The notes: generated by a model from the sequence alone, not told the origin. Positions 8,638 through 17,694 are shown, counted from the first letter of the stretch. The stretch is 64,000 nt of DNA from Rhizobiaceae bacterium MnEN-MB40S (GCA_024343425.1 BRLC01000014.1:124001-188000), one strand, 5' to 3'. Translations and numbers: made by a program.

Positions 8638-9927
8638 TCAGCCTCCTCCCACCAAACCCATGGCGCGCGGCAGCGCCAGGCTGATCTCAGGCACGGCGAC
8701 AAGCAGCGCCAGAACTCCAATTTCCACCACAACGAAAGGCAGCACCGCTCTCGCAAGAGCCCAGTAATTGACCTTGCTGACTGCCGACACGACGAGCAGA
8801 CAACCGCCAAGCGGCGGCGACACCAGCCCGATACAAAGATTGAAGCAGATAACAATTCCCAGGTGAACGGGATCGACGCCCTGGGCAAGGGCCACCGGCG
8901 CCATGAGCGGCACGAGCAAAGCCAGCGCCACTGGTATGTCCAGCACCATGCCGGCCAGAATAAAGACCACGTTCATCGCGATCATGTATTCCAGCGGACC
9001 AAGCCCGAGATCGGCGACCATCGCCGAAATGGCTTCCGGAACCCGCTCCAGCGCGGCCAGATGACCGAGCGCGGCGACCGCTGTCAGGATCATGAAGATC
9101 GACCCGGTGAGAATGGCGGTCCGCTTCAAGCTTTCGATGATCCCTTCCACTGTCAGGCCGGTATAGAATTGTCCGGCGGCAAGAGCCGCGACCACCGCCA
9201 CCGCGGCGGCTTCTGTCGGCGTCATCCAGCCGAGAACGATCCCGCCCACGATGATGAGCGGCAGGCAGATCGCAGGAAGCGACACCAGGAACGTCCGCAG
9301 AAGCGCCGGCGTCTCGCCCTTGGCCGCCCGCGGATGATCCTGTTTCCAGGCGAACCAGGCGTTGACGGCGAAGAGCGCCGCGGCAAGCACAAGACCGGGA
9401 ACGATGCCTGCGATGAACAGCGCCGAGACCGATGTTTCCATCAATGCGCCATAGAAGATCAGAATAATCGAGGGCGGAACAATCGGGCCGATGATCGCCG
9501 AAGCCGCGGTGATTGCACCGGCATAGGTCTTCGTGTAGCCGCGTTCCTCCATGGCGGGGACCAGCGTGTTCGAAAGGGCCGCCGCGTCGGCGACGGCCGA
9601 CCCTGAAATACCGGCGAAAAAGACGCTCGTCAGAATGTTGACGTGCCCCAGCCCGCCGCGCAACCGTCCGACAAGGGCCATGGACAGATCGATAAGCGCC
9701 CGCGTCACGCCCGCCCGGTTCATGATTTCCCCCGCCAGGATGAAGAGCGGCATCGCCATCAGCGCGAAGACATCGATTTTGGAAAAGATCTGCTGCGGCA
9801 GGATCGCAAGATAGCGGCTGTTGTCCGTGGCGAAAAACGCCAAAACACTTGCTGCGCCAATGACATAAGCGAGCGCAAGGCCGGACAGAAGCATGATGAC
9901 AGCGACGACCGGCGCGACCCAAATCAT
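8638..9927 (-). CDS. TRAP transporter large permease (DctM)
   Basis: The 429-residue, very hydrophobic protein has about twelve transmembrane segments and the DctM hallmarks: PLFILAGEIMNRAGVTRALID, GISGSAVADAAALSNTLVPAM, IGPIVPPSIILIFYG and LVSPPLGGCLLV. It forms the transport channel with DctQ and receives solute from DctP in the periplasm. Its ATG overlaps the stop of the upstream FAD oxidase gene (ATGA), which ties transport to that oxidation step. Confidence 0.94.
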   Translation of the reverse strand: MIWVAPVVAVIMLLSGLALAYVIGAASVLAFFATDNSRYLAILPQQIFSKIDVFALMAMPLFILAGEIMNRAGVTRALIDLSMALVGRLRGGLGHVNILTSVFFAGISGSAVADAAALSNTLVPAMEERGYTKTYAGAITAASAIIGPIVPPSIILIFYGALMETSVSALFIAGIVPGLVLAAALFAVNAWFAWKQDHPRAAKGETPALLRTFLVSLPAICLPLIIVGGIVLGWMTPTEAAAVAVVAALAAGQFYTGLTVEGIIESLKRTAILTGSIFMILTAVAALGHLAALERVPEAISAMVADLGLGPLEYMIAMNVVFILAGMVLDIPVALALLVPLMAPVALAQGVDPVHLGIVICFNLCIGLVSPPLGGCLLVVSAVSKVNYWALARAVLPFVVVEIGVLALLVAVPEISLALPRAMGLVGGG

Positions 9928-11066
9928 GCCGCACGCTCCAGGCGCTCGGGTGAGAGCGTGTGAGCCGACATGCCCTGCGACGTCAGACCTGCCGGAATAT
10001 CTTCGCCCATGACCAGCGCGGCGGCAAATTGCGACAGACCCGGCGCCGACTGAATGCCGTAGCCGCCCTGCCCCGCGAGCCAGAAGAAACCCCTGCCATC
10101 CGGCTCAAACCCGCAAACCGGCTCGCCGTCCGCCACGAAACTGCGCAGTCCGGCCCAACTGTTGTGGATACGCCGGATCTCGATATTGAAGGCATGCTGG
10201 ATCCGGTCGACGCAAATCGCAACGTCCAGTTCTTCCGGCTGCACATCGCAGGGCTCGATCGGCGTCGCGTCGGCCGGCGAAATCAGGAACCGGCCGGCTT
10301 CGGGCTTGAGATAGAACTCTTCGTCGATATCGACCACCATTGGCCATGCATGGGCGTCCGTTTCCGCCGGCGCGTCGACGACCATTGCCGTGCGTCTTTT
10401 CGGGACGATGCCAATCGGCTCTACGCCGGCAAGCGCCGCTACCTCATCCACCCAGGCCCCGGCCGCGTTCACGACGATATCGGCGAAAAACGTTCCGGCT
10501 CCTGTTTCAAGCGTCCACTGTCCGTCGTGGCTGAGGCCCTTCAGACCCGCGTTGCAGACGAGATCGCCGCCCCGGCTTCGAAAACCCCGAAGATAGCCCT
10601 GATGCAGAGCGTTGACGTCGATGTCGCGCGCTTCGGACTCCATCATCGCCGCGGCGATGTAGTCTTCACGCAACAAGGGCCAGAGCGTCAGCGCTTCCGC
10701 GCGTTCGACGGGCCTCACACTGCCGCTTGCGGACTGATTGCGGCAGGCCTCGTCGAGCCTTGCCTGTTGATCCTGCCGCGCGACAAAGAGCACGCCTCGG
10801 GGCGTCAACAGATCGGCGCCGGTAAAACCCTCAGGCGGATTTTCGTAGAAGGAACGGGAAAAACGGGTCAGCGCCTGTATGGAAGGCGGTCCATAGGTTT
10901 CTGAAAACAACGCCGCCGAGCGGCCGGTCGTGTGGTAGCCCGACTGGCTTTCGCGCTCCAGAACCAGCACGCGCGCCGTTTTCGCCAGTTCATAGGCGAT
11001 CGAGGCGCCGGCGATACCCGCGCCGACAACCGCTATGTCAAATTTCGCTTCCACTCGCGAACCCAC
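9924..11066 (-). CDS. FAD-dependent oxidoreductase, D-amino-acid oxidase/glycine oxidase superfamily
   Basis: This DAO-superfamily flavoenzyme has the N-terminal dinucleotide motif VVGAGIAGASIAYELA, VLERES, a GYHTTGRSAALF segment that positions the flavin, NAAGAWVDEVAALAG in the middle and the C-terminal GQGGYGIQSAPG. I propose the GTG at 11066 as start (380 residues) because GGGGA lies 8 bases upstream; a longer TTG reading would cut into the divergent promoter. The GYHTTGRSAA form lacks the histidine that binds FAD covalently in dimethylglycine dehydrogenases. It is the first gene of the TRAP operon and probably oxidises an imported amine or imino acid; the substrate is unknown. Confidence 0.88.
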   Translation of the reverse strand: MGSRVEAKFDIAVVGAGIAGASIAYELAKTARVLVLERESQSGYHTTGRSAALFSETYGPPSIQALTRFSRSFYENPPEGFTGADLLTPRGVLFVARQDQQARLDEACRNQSASGSVRPVERAEALTLWPLLREDYIAAAMMESEARDIDVNALHQGYLRGFRSRGGDLVCNAGLKGLSHDGQWTLETGAGTFFADIVVNAAGAWVDEVAALAGVEPIGIVPKRRTAMVVDAPAETDAHAWPMVVDIDEEFYLKPEAGRFLISPADATPIEPCDVQPEELDVAICVDRIQHAFNIEIRRIHNSWAGLRSFVADGEPVCGFEPDGRGFFWLAGQGGYGIQSAPGLSQFAAALVMGEDIPAGLTSQGMSAHTLSPERLERAA

Positions 11067-11120
11067 GCCACGCTTCCCCAGTTTTTTGTTCGATCCTAGC
11101 TCGATTTTCCTATATGGCAA

Positions 11121-11130
11121 GAAAATTTTC
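11121..11130. promoter_or_regulatory. 10-bp perfect palindrome in a divergent promoter, candidate operator
   Basis: GAAAATTTTC is perfectly self-complementary and lies between the FAD oxidase start (11066) and the XRE-cupin regulator start (11188). Further ATTTTC/GAAAAT halves occur on both sides within 25 bases. The position suits control of both directions by the regulator; binding itself is inference. Confidence 0.4.
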
Positions 11131-11187
11131 CAATGCGAAAATCTGGACCTTTCCCGTGCGTCGCGCTACAGAGAATTCATCCGGCGC

Positions 11188-11823
11188 ATGGAGGCAATCA
11201 TAGAGGCCGACACACGACAACGCCGCGCCCAAATGGGCGAAAGGCTCAGACAGATACGGCACAGCCAGGGCATGACGCTTGCCGACGTCGCCCGCCAGTC
11301 CGGACTTGCAATATCGACCGTATCAAAGGTTGAGCGCGGTGTCATGGCGCTGACCTATGACCGGTTCAGCCAGCTTGCGGATGGTCTCGGCGTCGATATC
11401 GCCGAACTCTTCACCGATGAGGGAGAGCGTTTTGCGCCGGGTGGATTGTCCGTCGCCCGCAAGGGAGATTATCGCCTCCACGAGACTGACAATTACCGCT
11501 ACGAAATGCTTTTTCCGGAAGTGTGGCGCAAGGCGATGACGCCGATCATGGGCAGCGTCAAGCCACATGAGAAAACCCGCATCGACCGTTTCGTCACCCA
11601 TCCGGGTCAGGAATTTCTGCTGGTTCTCGACGGCCGCGTCACCGTCCATCTGGAAGGCATGGATCCGATCACCCTGGAAGAGGGAGACAGCATCTATTTC
11701 GACAGCAATCGCGGCCATCTCTATGCATCAGCCCTCGACCGCGAGTCGCGCATCCTGGTCGTCTGCACCGAACTGGCGGAAGTTGACCCTCAAGCGCTTC
11801 CCGGAGACTTGAAGGGCAACTGA
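11188..11823 (+). CDS. XRE family transcriptional regulator with C-terminal cupin domain
   Basis: In this 211-residue protein, residues 17-75 form the helix-turn-helix (MGERLRQIRHSQGMTLADVA, RQSGLAISTVSKVERG) and residues 115-200 a cupin beta-barrel (PGQEFLLVLDGRVTVHLEG, LEEGDSIYFDSNRGHLYA). This architecture, as in PuuR and SutR, usually represses amine or amino-acid catabolic genes and senses a small ligand in the cupin. An ATG at 11035 would overlap the divergent gene and add low-complexity residues, so I use 11188. It is divergent from the FAD oxidase-TRAP operon and is its probable regulator. Confidence 0.92.
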   Translation: MEAIIEADTRQRRAQMGERLRQIRHSQGMTLADVARQSGLAISTVSKVERGVMALTYDRFSQLADGLGVDIAELFTDEGERFAPGGLSVARKGDYRLHETDNYRYEMLFPEVWRKAMTPIMGSVKPHEKTRIDRFVTHPGQEFLLVLDGRVTVHLEGMDPITLEEGDSIYFDSNRGHLYASALDRESRILVVCTELAEVDPQALPGDLKGN

Positions 11824-11836
11824 AGCGAACGCCCGC

Positions 11837-12256
11837 CTATGTCTCCACATGCCGGCGGAAATTGTCGAGGATCGCCTGCCATCCGTCCCGTTGCATTTGC
11901 AGCGGGTTCTGTGTCTCGGCGTCGAATACGGTCGTCACGACCGTGGCGTCGCCAACCTGTTTAAAGGTCGTGCGCACCTTGCGCCCGTCCGGCATTTCAA
12001 AGGCGAGCGTCTTGCCGACCTCGACCTCCTGGTAAACAGCCTCGAAATCAAAGCCAAAGCTCCCGTCCTTCGCTTCCATGCGCGCCTTGTAGTTGCCGCC
12101 GACCCGCACATCGGCTTCAGCGCTTGGACACCACCAGTCGTCGGACGCAAAATTCCACTGCGTGATGTCCGCGGGAGTGGTGTAGGACCGCCAGACGCGT
12201 TCCACGGGCGCGGCAATCGTGGTCTCGATGGTGATCTGCTGGTTGCTCATAGTCAT
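11837..12256 (-). CDS. SRPBCC family protein (AHSA1/CalC-type)
   Basis: The 139-residue protein has the START-like SRPBCC fold of the AHSA1 group: TIAAPVERVWRSYTTPADITQW at the N-terminus, WWCPSAEADVRVGGNY, FEAVYQEVEVGKTLAFEMPD, and the C-terminal helix segment RDGWQAILDNFRRHVE. Family members bind small hydrophobic ligands; no catalytic role can be stated. GGAGG sits 5 bases before the ATG. It lies 55 bases downstream of the molybdopterin hydroxylase subunit on the same strand and may be co-transcribed with it. The stop-to-stop gap with the convergent XRE gene is only 13 bases. Confidence 0.88.
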   Translation of the reverse strand: MTMSNQQITIETTIAAPVERVWRSYTTPADITQWNFASDDWWCPSAEADVRVGGNYKARMEAKDGSFGFDFEAVYQEVEVGKTLAFEMPDGRKVRTTFKQVGDATVVTTVFDAETQNPLQMQRDGWQAILDNFRRHVET

Positions 12257-12311
12257 TCACTCCTCCCGAAAATCACATGCGTCGGCGTGTCCGCTCGACC
12301 CGTTGAAACGA

Positions 12312-14612
12312 CTAGGCCGTATTGATTGCAGACCAGACTTTTGCGGGCGTCGCCGGCAGGGCGATATCATCGACGCCGAGGTGATTCAGGGCGTCGAGAA
12401 TGGCCGAAATGATCACCGGCGTGGCGCCCACTGTTCCGGATTCCCCTGCGCCTTTGGCGCCCAACGGATTGGTTTCAGTGGCGGTGTTCAGCGCTTCGAA
12501 ATGGATCGGCGGCATGTCCGAGGCGCGCGGCATTGCGTAATCCATGAAGCTTCCCGTCACCGCCTGTCCGCTGTCGTCATAGACGAAGTTTTCCATCAGG
12601 GCCTGACCGAGACCCTGCGCAATACCGCCGACAAGCTGGCCTTCGAGCAGCATCGGATTGATGACCGTGCCGACATCGTCCACCGTGACGATCCGGGCAA
12701 TCGTGGTGACGCCTGTCTCCGGATCGATCTCCACTTCCGCGACCTGACAACCGTTCGGGAAGGTGAAGCCCTCAAGTTTGAAATCGCCGCTGCCGGAAAG
12801 CCCCAAACCCAGTTCCGGAGGCAGGATCGGCGCGAAGGACATCGCCGCGACCTTCTGGATCGTCATCGTGCGGTCGGTGCCGGCCACCGTCAACGCGCCG
12901 TCCTCGAATACAATGTCGGCCGCGCTTGCCTCCATGAGGTGGCCGGCGATGGCCCGGGCCTTCTCGATCACGCGATCCGCGGCCATTTTCAGCGAGCCGC
13001 CGCCATTGATCATCGATCTCGACGCCACGGTGCCGCGTCCGAAGCTGACGGCGTCCGTATCGCCCTGAACGACGCGTATGCTCTCGAATGGAACGCCAAG
13101 CCATTGCGACACCATTTGCGAATAGACGGTTTCGTGCCCCTGTCCATGGCTGAACGTTCCCGCAAGCACCGTCACGCCGCCGCCGGAATCAAACCGGATC
13201 TCCATGCTTTCGTTCATAAGACCGGCGTTTTCCATGTGCAGGGCAATTCCGATGCCGCGAAATTTGCCGTTGCCCTTGGACTGGGCCTTTCGGGCTTCGA
13301 AGCCGCTCCAGTCGGCCGCCTCCATCGCCCTGTCCAGAATGGCAGGGTAGTCGCCGCTGTCGATCAGATAGACGAGCGGCGTCTGGTAGGGCATGTCTTC
13401 GCCCGTCAACATGTTGAGCCGGCGCAGTTCGATCCTGTCGCGCCCGGTTTCGCGAGCCGCCTTGTCGAGCAACCTTTCAATAAGAAACGCTGCTTCCGGT
13501 CGTCCCGCTCCGCGATAGGGATGCGTTGGCGAGGTGTTGGTGTAGACAGCTCTGGAAAGGACGTGAGCCACAGGCACGCGATAGCACCCGGTCGCAAGCG
13601 TCGCAGCGAAAAGCGGCGATACCCCGCCTCCCGGCGCAAGAAATGCGCCGGCGTTGTAATCGCAGTTCACTTTTAAAGCCTTGATGCGGCCCGCTGCATC
13701 AAGAGCCAGCGCGGCTTGCACACGCTGGTCGCGCCCATGAAAATCCGAGATCAGGGACTCTGAGCGATCCGGATGCCATTTAATGGTGGCCCGAAGTTTT
13801 CTGGCCGCCCAGGCAATCGCGATGTCTTCCGGGTAGACGCCGCCTTTCATGCCGAAGCCGCCGCCAACGTCTCGAGCGACGACATGGACATCGTTCTGGG
13901 CAAGGCCGATCGCGGACGCTATTTCATTGCGAATTGTGTGCGGCGATTGCGTCGACGTGTAAACCGTCAGCCTGCCGTCGCGCGGGTCGAACGACGCCAT
14001 TGTGCCGCGCATCTCGAGCGAATTCGCCGACAGACGATTGTTGTGCAATTCGAGCGTCGTGACATGAGCGGCTGCGCCCACCGCCCTTTCGGTCGCATCC
14101 GCGTCGCCGAGAGCAATTTCGAAGGCCACATTATCCGGAGCGTCCGGCCACAGCTCCGGAGCATCACCGGCGATCGCATCTGCCGTCGAGACGACGGAAG
14201 GCAATTCCTCATAATCGAGTTCGACGAGTTCTGCGGCGTCCCTGGCGGCCATTTTGCTGTCTGCGATGACAATAGCGACCGGCATGCCGACATAGAGAAG
14301 TTTGCCTGTGCTCAGGACGGGAAATTCTCGGGTCGCGACCTTGCTGTGAACCCCGGGAATAAGAGTGTGGCAGGAAATGCCGCCGAGCTTGTCGGATTGA
14401 CAATCCGCGCCAGTCAAAACCGCAACGACTCCATCTGCCCCGCAGGCGGCGTCTGTGTCCACCGCCTGCAATACGCCGTGCGCCACCGGCGACCTGACGA
14501 CAAAGGCGTGCAGCGCCCTTTGATCGATGATGTCCTCGACATAGGCGCCATTGCCCGTCAGGAAGCGCGCGTCCTCCTTGCGCGTTACGGATTGTCCGAT
14601 TCCGAATTTCAT
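12312..14612 (-). CDS. Xanthine dehydrogenase family molybdopterin-binding (large) subunit, CoxL form II-like
   Basis: This 766-residue protein has the two aldehyde-oxidase-family domains: an N-terminal domain starting at GQSVTRKEDARFLTGNGAYV and a molybdopterin-binding domain (GGGFGMKGG, HPYRGAGRPEAAFLIE, GTFSHGQGHETVYSQ, and GAKGAGESGTVGATP near the C-terminus). The PYRGAGR active-site loop matches form II (CoxL-like) enzymes rather than the AYRCSFR loop of true CO dehydrogenase, so CO oxidation is unlikely. The family normally needs a 2Fe-2S subunit and an FAD subunit, and neither is encoded next to it or anywhere else in this window. Substrate unknown. Confidence 0.93.
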   Translation of the reverse strand: MKFGIGQSVTRKEDARFLTGNGAYVEDIIDQRALHAFVVRSPVAHGVLQAVDTDAACGADGVVAVLTGADCQSDKLGGISCHTLIPGVHSKVATREFPVLSTGKLLYVGMPVAIVIADSKMAARDAAELVELDYEELPSVVSTADAIAGDAPELWPDAPDNVAFEIALGDADATERAVGAAAHVTTLELHNNRLSANSLEMRGTMASFDPRDGRLTVYTSTQSPHTIRNEIASAIGLAQNDVHVVARDVGGGFGMKGGVYPEDIAIAWAARKLRATIKWHPDRSESLISDFHGRDQRVQAALALDAAGRIKALKVNCDYNAGAFLAPGGGVSPLFAATLATGCYRVPVAHVLSRAVYTNTSPTHPYRGAGRPEAAFLIERLLDKAARETGRDRIELRRLNMLTGEDMPYQTPLVYLIDSGDYPAILDRAMEAADWSGFEARKAQSKGNGKFRGIGIALHMENAGLMNESMEIRFDSGGGVTVLAGTFSHGQGHETVYSQMVSQWLGVPFESIRVVQGDTDAVSFGRGTVASRSMINGGGSLKMAADRVIEKARAIAGHLMEASAADIVFEDGALTVAGTDRTMTIQKVAAMSFAPILPPELGLGLSGSGDFKLEGFTFPNGCQVAEVEIDPETGVTTIARIVTVDDVGTVINPMLLEGQLVGGIAQGLGQALMENFVYDDSGQAVTGSFMDYAMPRASDMPPIHFEALNTATETNPLGAKGAGESGTVGATPVIISAILDALNHLGVDDIALPATPAKVWSAINTA

Positions 14613-14735
14613 TATTTTCTCGCATTCACTGTCTTGTTTGACGAGCAGCAACGCCCTTTCGATCAGGACACCGCATCATCACTTAGATGGTTTTAGCGCA
14701 TGATATTGATCTGGGAATATCTTGCCACCAGCATT

Positions 14736-14762
14736 GTGCAAAACGTCTGTGGTTTGTTGCAC
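14736..14762. promoter_or_regulatory. Inverted repeat upstream of the molybdopterin subunit gene
   Basis: GTGCAA and TTGCAC face each other across 15 bases, about 125 bases upstream of the molybdopterin subunit start and 120 bases before the small ORF at 14883. The spacing would suit a dimeric regulator. No regulator gene is adjacent, so the assignment is weak. Confidence 0.25.
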
Positions 14763-14882
14763 GCAAATCCGTTGAAGGAGGTCTGCCGGGCTGACGGAAG
14801 ACATGAACAGGTTTTAACGTAACGGACAGGCGTCGTTCATCTGCTCACCCCATCTGTATTTCAGAAAGAGGAGACCAGAACA

Positions 14883-15035
14883 ATGAATTATGGAAACGAA
14901 ATGATCCCGCCAGGTTTCGACAGCCTGAACCAGTTGATCGCGCCGCGCAGATACACAGAAAGCCAATGGAGAAAGTGGATGCGAACTTTCTTCCACGCCC
15001 AGCGGATCGTCAACCAGCGCCACCGCAGACACTGA
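14883..15035 (+). CDS. Small basic protein of 50 residues, unknown function
   Basis: I do not recognise this protein. An ATG preceded by AGAGGAGA, about 9 bases upstream, opens a 50-codon frame beginning MNYGNEMIPPGF. Its second half is rich in arginine, tryptophan, phenylalanine and histidine (ESQWRKWMRTFFHAQR, ending RHRRH). The strong ribosome site and basic, aromatic C-terminus resemble the two small proteins at 55086 and 55290 in style, though I see no real sequence identity. It ends 2 bases before the convergent stop of the dehydrogenase gene. Confidence 0.55.
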   Translation: MNYGNEMIPPGFDSLNQLIAPRRYTESQWRKWMRTFFHAQRIVNQRHRRH

Positions 15036-15037
15036 AA

Positions 15038-17500
15038 CTAGCGCCTGATCCGCTCGGAACGCGGATCATAAAGCGGCTCAAAGCTTGGCTTTGCGACGAA
15101 GGATCTTCCCGCCACCTCGATCCGGTAGTCCGAAGCCAGCATGCTTTCGAGGCTCTCGCCGTCGCGCGCCGGCACATAACCAAGGCCGACGGCCGCGCCG
15201 AGCGTGTGGCCGTAGCCGGCCGAGGAGAGATAGCCGACAGCCTCGCCGTCGCGAAAGATCGGTTCGGCGTGGTAAAGCAGCGGCTGCGGGTCGTCGAGCA
15301 GGAACTGCAGAAGTCGTCGAGAGGCGCCGACTTCGTGTTTCGCAAGAACGGCCTGCCGGCCGATGAACGGTCCGAAATCGCCATCGGCCTTCCCGGTCTT
15401 GACCGCAAAACCCAGGCCGGCGTCGATGACATGATCCTCGTCCGTGATGTCATGGCCGAAATGGCGATAGGCCTTTTCAAGCCGACAGGTTTCCAAGGCA
15501 TGCATGCCGGCGAGCCGGAGCCCCTCGTCCTTTCCCGCCTCCAACACCGCGTCGAAGACATGGCGCGCCATGTCGGCCGGCACATAGAGCTCCCACCCCA
15601 GTTCGCCGACATAGGTGATGCGATGGGCGCGGCCGTGCGCCATGCCCAGTTCGATCGTTTGCGCCGAGCCAAAGGGAAAGGCCTCGCTGGCAAGATCAGC
15701 GGATGTGATCTTTCCAAGGATCCGGCGCGCATTCGGTCCCATGAGCCCTAGAACAGCCTCGCCGCCGGTGACGTTGACGGCGATGCAGCGCGCGTCTTGA
15801 GGAATGTGGCGCTTCAGCCAGGCGAAGTCGCGCGTCACGGTGGCTGCTCCGGTAACGACGAGAAACCTGTTTTGCGCCATGCGCGTCACCGTCAGGTCGG
15901 CCTCGATTCCGCCGCGCTCGTTCAGCCATTGCGTATAGACGATCCGGCCGGGAGCGACGTCGACATCGTTTGCACAGATGCGCTGAAGCACATCGACGCT
16001 GTCCGGTCCCTCGACGTGAAACTTGCCGAAAGCCGACAGGTCAAACAATCCGGCGGTTTCCCTGACGGCGCGATGTTCCCGCGCCACGCAATCGAACCAG
16101 GGCTGCCTCTTCCAGCCGAAACTGTATTCGACGCCTTGCCCCGCCGAGCCACCGTCAAAGAAATGCGGCCGTTCCCAGCCGGCTGTCTCTCCGAACCGGG
16201 CGCCGTGTTGCGCCATCCGTTCATGGAAAGGCGTGTGGCGCACGTTCCGCGAGGTCTGGTACTGCCGATGTGGATAATGATCCGCGTAGAGCAGCCCGAG
16301 GGTTTCGCTGACCCGCTCCTTCAGATAAGCGCCATTGCCCTGGACGGGCTCCATTCGACGGATATCCACATCCGACAGATCGAAAGGCGGCGCGCCTCCG
16401 ACGATCCATTCAGCCAGCGCCTTTCCTGCTCCTCCGGCCGACTGGATGCCGACGGAATTGAAACCCGCTGCGACGTAGAAATTCTCGACCTCGGGCGACG
16501 GTCCGAGCAGATAGCGATCATCCGGGGTGAAACTCTCCGGTCCGTTGAAGAAGGTCTGTATTCCGGCTGTTTCCAGTTGGGGGAACCGGTTGATGGCTTT
16601 GGCCAGGATCGGTTCGAAATGGTCGAAATCCTCGGGCAACTGGTCGAAGCAGAAATCCTCGGGGATTCCATCCATGCCCCAGGGTTTGGCCACGGGCTCG
16701 AAGGCGCCAAGCAGGATCTTTCCGGCGTCTTCCTTGTAGTAGGCGCATTCGTCCGGCACCCGCAGCACGGGCAGATTGCCCGGAAGATCCGCAATCGGTT
16801 CGGTGACGATGTAGAAATGCTCGCAGGCGTGCAGCGGAACGTTGACGCCGGCCATCCGGCCGACTTGCCGGCCCCACATGCCTGCGCAGTTCACGATGAT
16901 CTCGGCGTCGACTTCGCCGCGGTTCGTGCGCACGCCCGTCGCGCGGCCGTCGCGAACGAAGATTTCCTCCACCTTTGTCAGTTCGTGGATCTCGACGCCC
17001 TTCTGGCGCGCGCCCTTGGCGAGGGCCATGGCGATATTGGCAGGGTCCGCCTGTCCGTCCAGCGGAATATGCAGACCGCCCACCACGCCGTCCGTATTGA
17101 GCCACGGATACATTTCGCCGCATTGCGCGGTGCTGAGAACATCGACCTCGACGCCGTGCACCTTCGCCATGGAGGCGTTGCGCAGCAGTTCCTCCATTCT
17201 GTGGGCGCTCAGCGCCACGGCGATCGAGCCATTGCGCCTGAACCCCGTCGCAATGCCGGTTTCCGCCTCCAGCGAACCGTAGAGCTCCTGGCTGTATTTC
17301 GCGAGCCGCGTCATGTTCAGCGTGGCGCGCAGCTGCGCGATCAGACCGGCTGCGTGCCAGGTCGTCCCGCTGGTCAGGCGCTGGCGTTCCAGCAGCACGA
17401 CGTCCCGCCATCCGAGATGCGCGAGGTGATAGGCGACGGAGCATCCGACGACCCCTCCCCCGATGATGACAACACGGCAATGTCGGGGGAGCTCGGTCAA
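15038..17500 (-). CDS. Dimethylglycine/sarcosine dehydrogenase-type FAD protein fused to a GcvT (THF) domain
   Basis: The 820-residue protein joins an FAD oxidoreductase to a glycine-cleavage T domain. Residues 1-375 hold IIGGGVVGCSVAYHLA and the covalent-flavin motif SGTTWHAAGL, whose histidine carries FAD in dimethylglycine dehydrogenase. Residues 430-820 are GcvT-like (GLFDLSAFGKFHVEGPDSVD, TYVGELGWELYVP, GMHALETCRLEKAYRHFGHD). Family members demethylate N-methyl compounds and pass the one-carbon unit to tetrahydrofolate. It starts with TTG, supported by AGGAG 8 bases upstream. It is divergent from a TauR-like gene next to xsc, which hints at an N-methylated sulfonate such as N-methyltaurine; this is inference, and N-methylglycines remain possible. 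Confidence 0.92.
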   Translation of the reverse strand: MTELPRHCRVVIIGGGVVGCSVAYHLAHLGWRDVVLLERQRLTSGTTWHAAGLIAQLRATLNMTRLAKYSQELYGSLEAETGIATGFRRNGSIAVALSAHRMEELLRNASMAKVHGVEVDVLSTAQCGEMYPWLNTDGVVGGLHIPLDGQADPANIAMALAKGARQKGVEIHELTKVEEIFVRDGRATGVRTNRGEVDAEIIVNCAGMWGRQVGRMAGVNVPLHACEHFYIVTEPIADLPGNLPVLRVPDECAYYKEDAGKILLGAFEPVAKPWGMDGIPEDFCFDQLPEDFDHFEPILAKAINRFPQLETAGIQTFFNGPESFTPDDRYLLGPSPEVENFYVAAGFNSVGIQSAGGAGKALAEWIVGGAPPFDLSDVDIRRMEPVQGNGAYLKERVSETLGLLYADHYPHRQYQTSRNVRHTPFHERMAQHGARFGETAGWERPHFFDGGSAGQGVEYSFGWKRQPWFDCVAREHRAVRETAGLFDLSAFGKFHVEGPDSVDVLQRICANDVDVAPGRIVYTQWLNERGGIEADLTVTRMAQNRFLVVTGAATVTRDFAWLKRHIPQDARCIAVNVTGGEAVLGLMGPNARRILGKITSADLASEAFPFGSAQTIELGMAHGRAHRITYVGELGWELYVPADMARHVFDAVLEAGKDEGLRLAGMHALETCRLEKAYRHFGHDITDEDHVIDAGLGFAVKTGKADGDFGPFIGRQAVLAKHEVGASRRLLQFLLDDPQPLLYHAEPIFRDGEAVGYLSSAGYGHTLGAAVGLGYVPARDGESLESMLASDYRIEVAGRSFVAKPSFEPLYDPRSERIRR

Positions 17501-17694
17501 ATGCGCTTCTCCTATGCGTATCGCAATTGATACCAGCTTGATACCAGATTACGCCAGTGATCACCAAATGGCAAAGCGGAGCTTTCAGGCTCCGATTCAG
17601 GCCGGAAAGTCTAGTTTTCCTGCGCTGATTGACATTTCCGCAATCTGACTCCAGTCTTCCACCGCCAATCATGGGAGGAATATTGGTCGTACTA

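Noticed and set aside
14802..14816. Four-codon mini-ORF (MNRF) after an AGGAGGT sequence, as a possible leader peptide
   Set aside because: The AGGAGGT is about 20 bases from the ATG, there is no downstream attenuator structure, and the next gene on that strand is only the unproven small ORF.
15797..17530. Plus-strand frame of 577 codons opposite the dehydrogenase gene
   Set aside because: Antisense shadow of a gene with clear FAD and GcvT motifs; translated sequence has no domain pattern.
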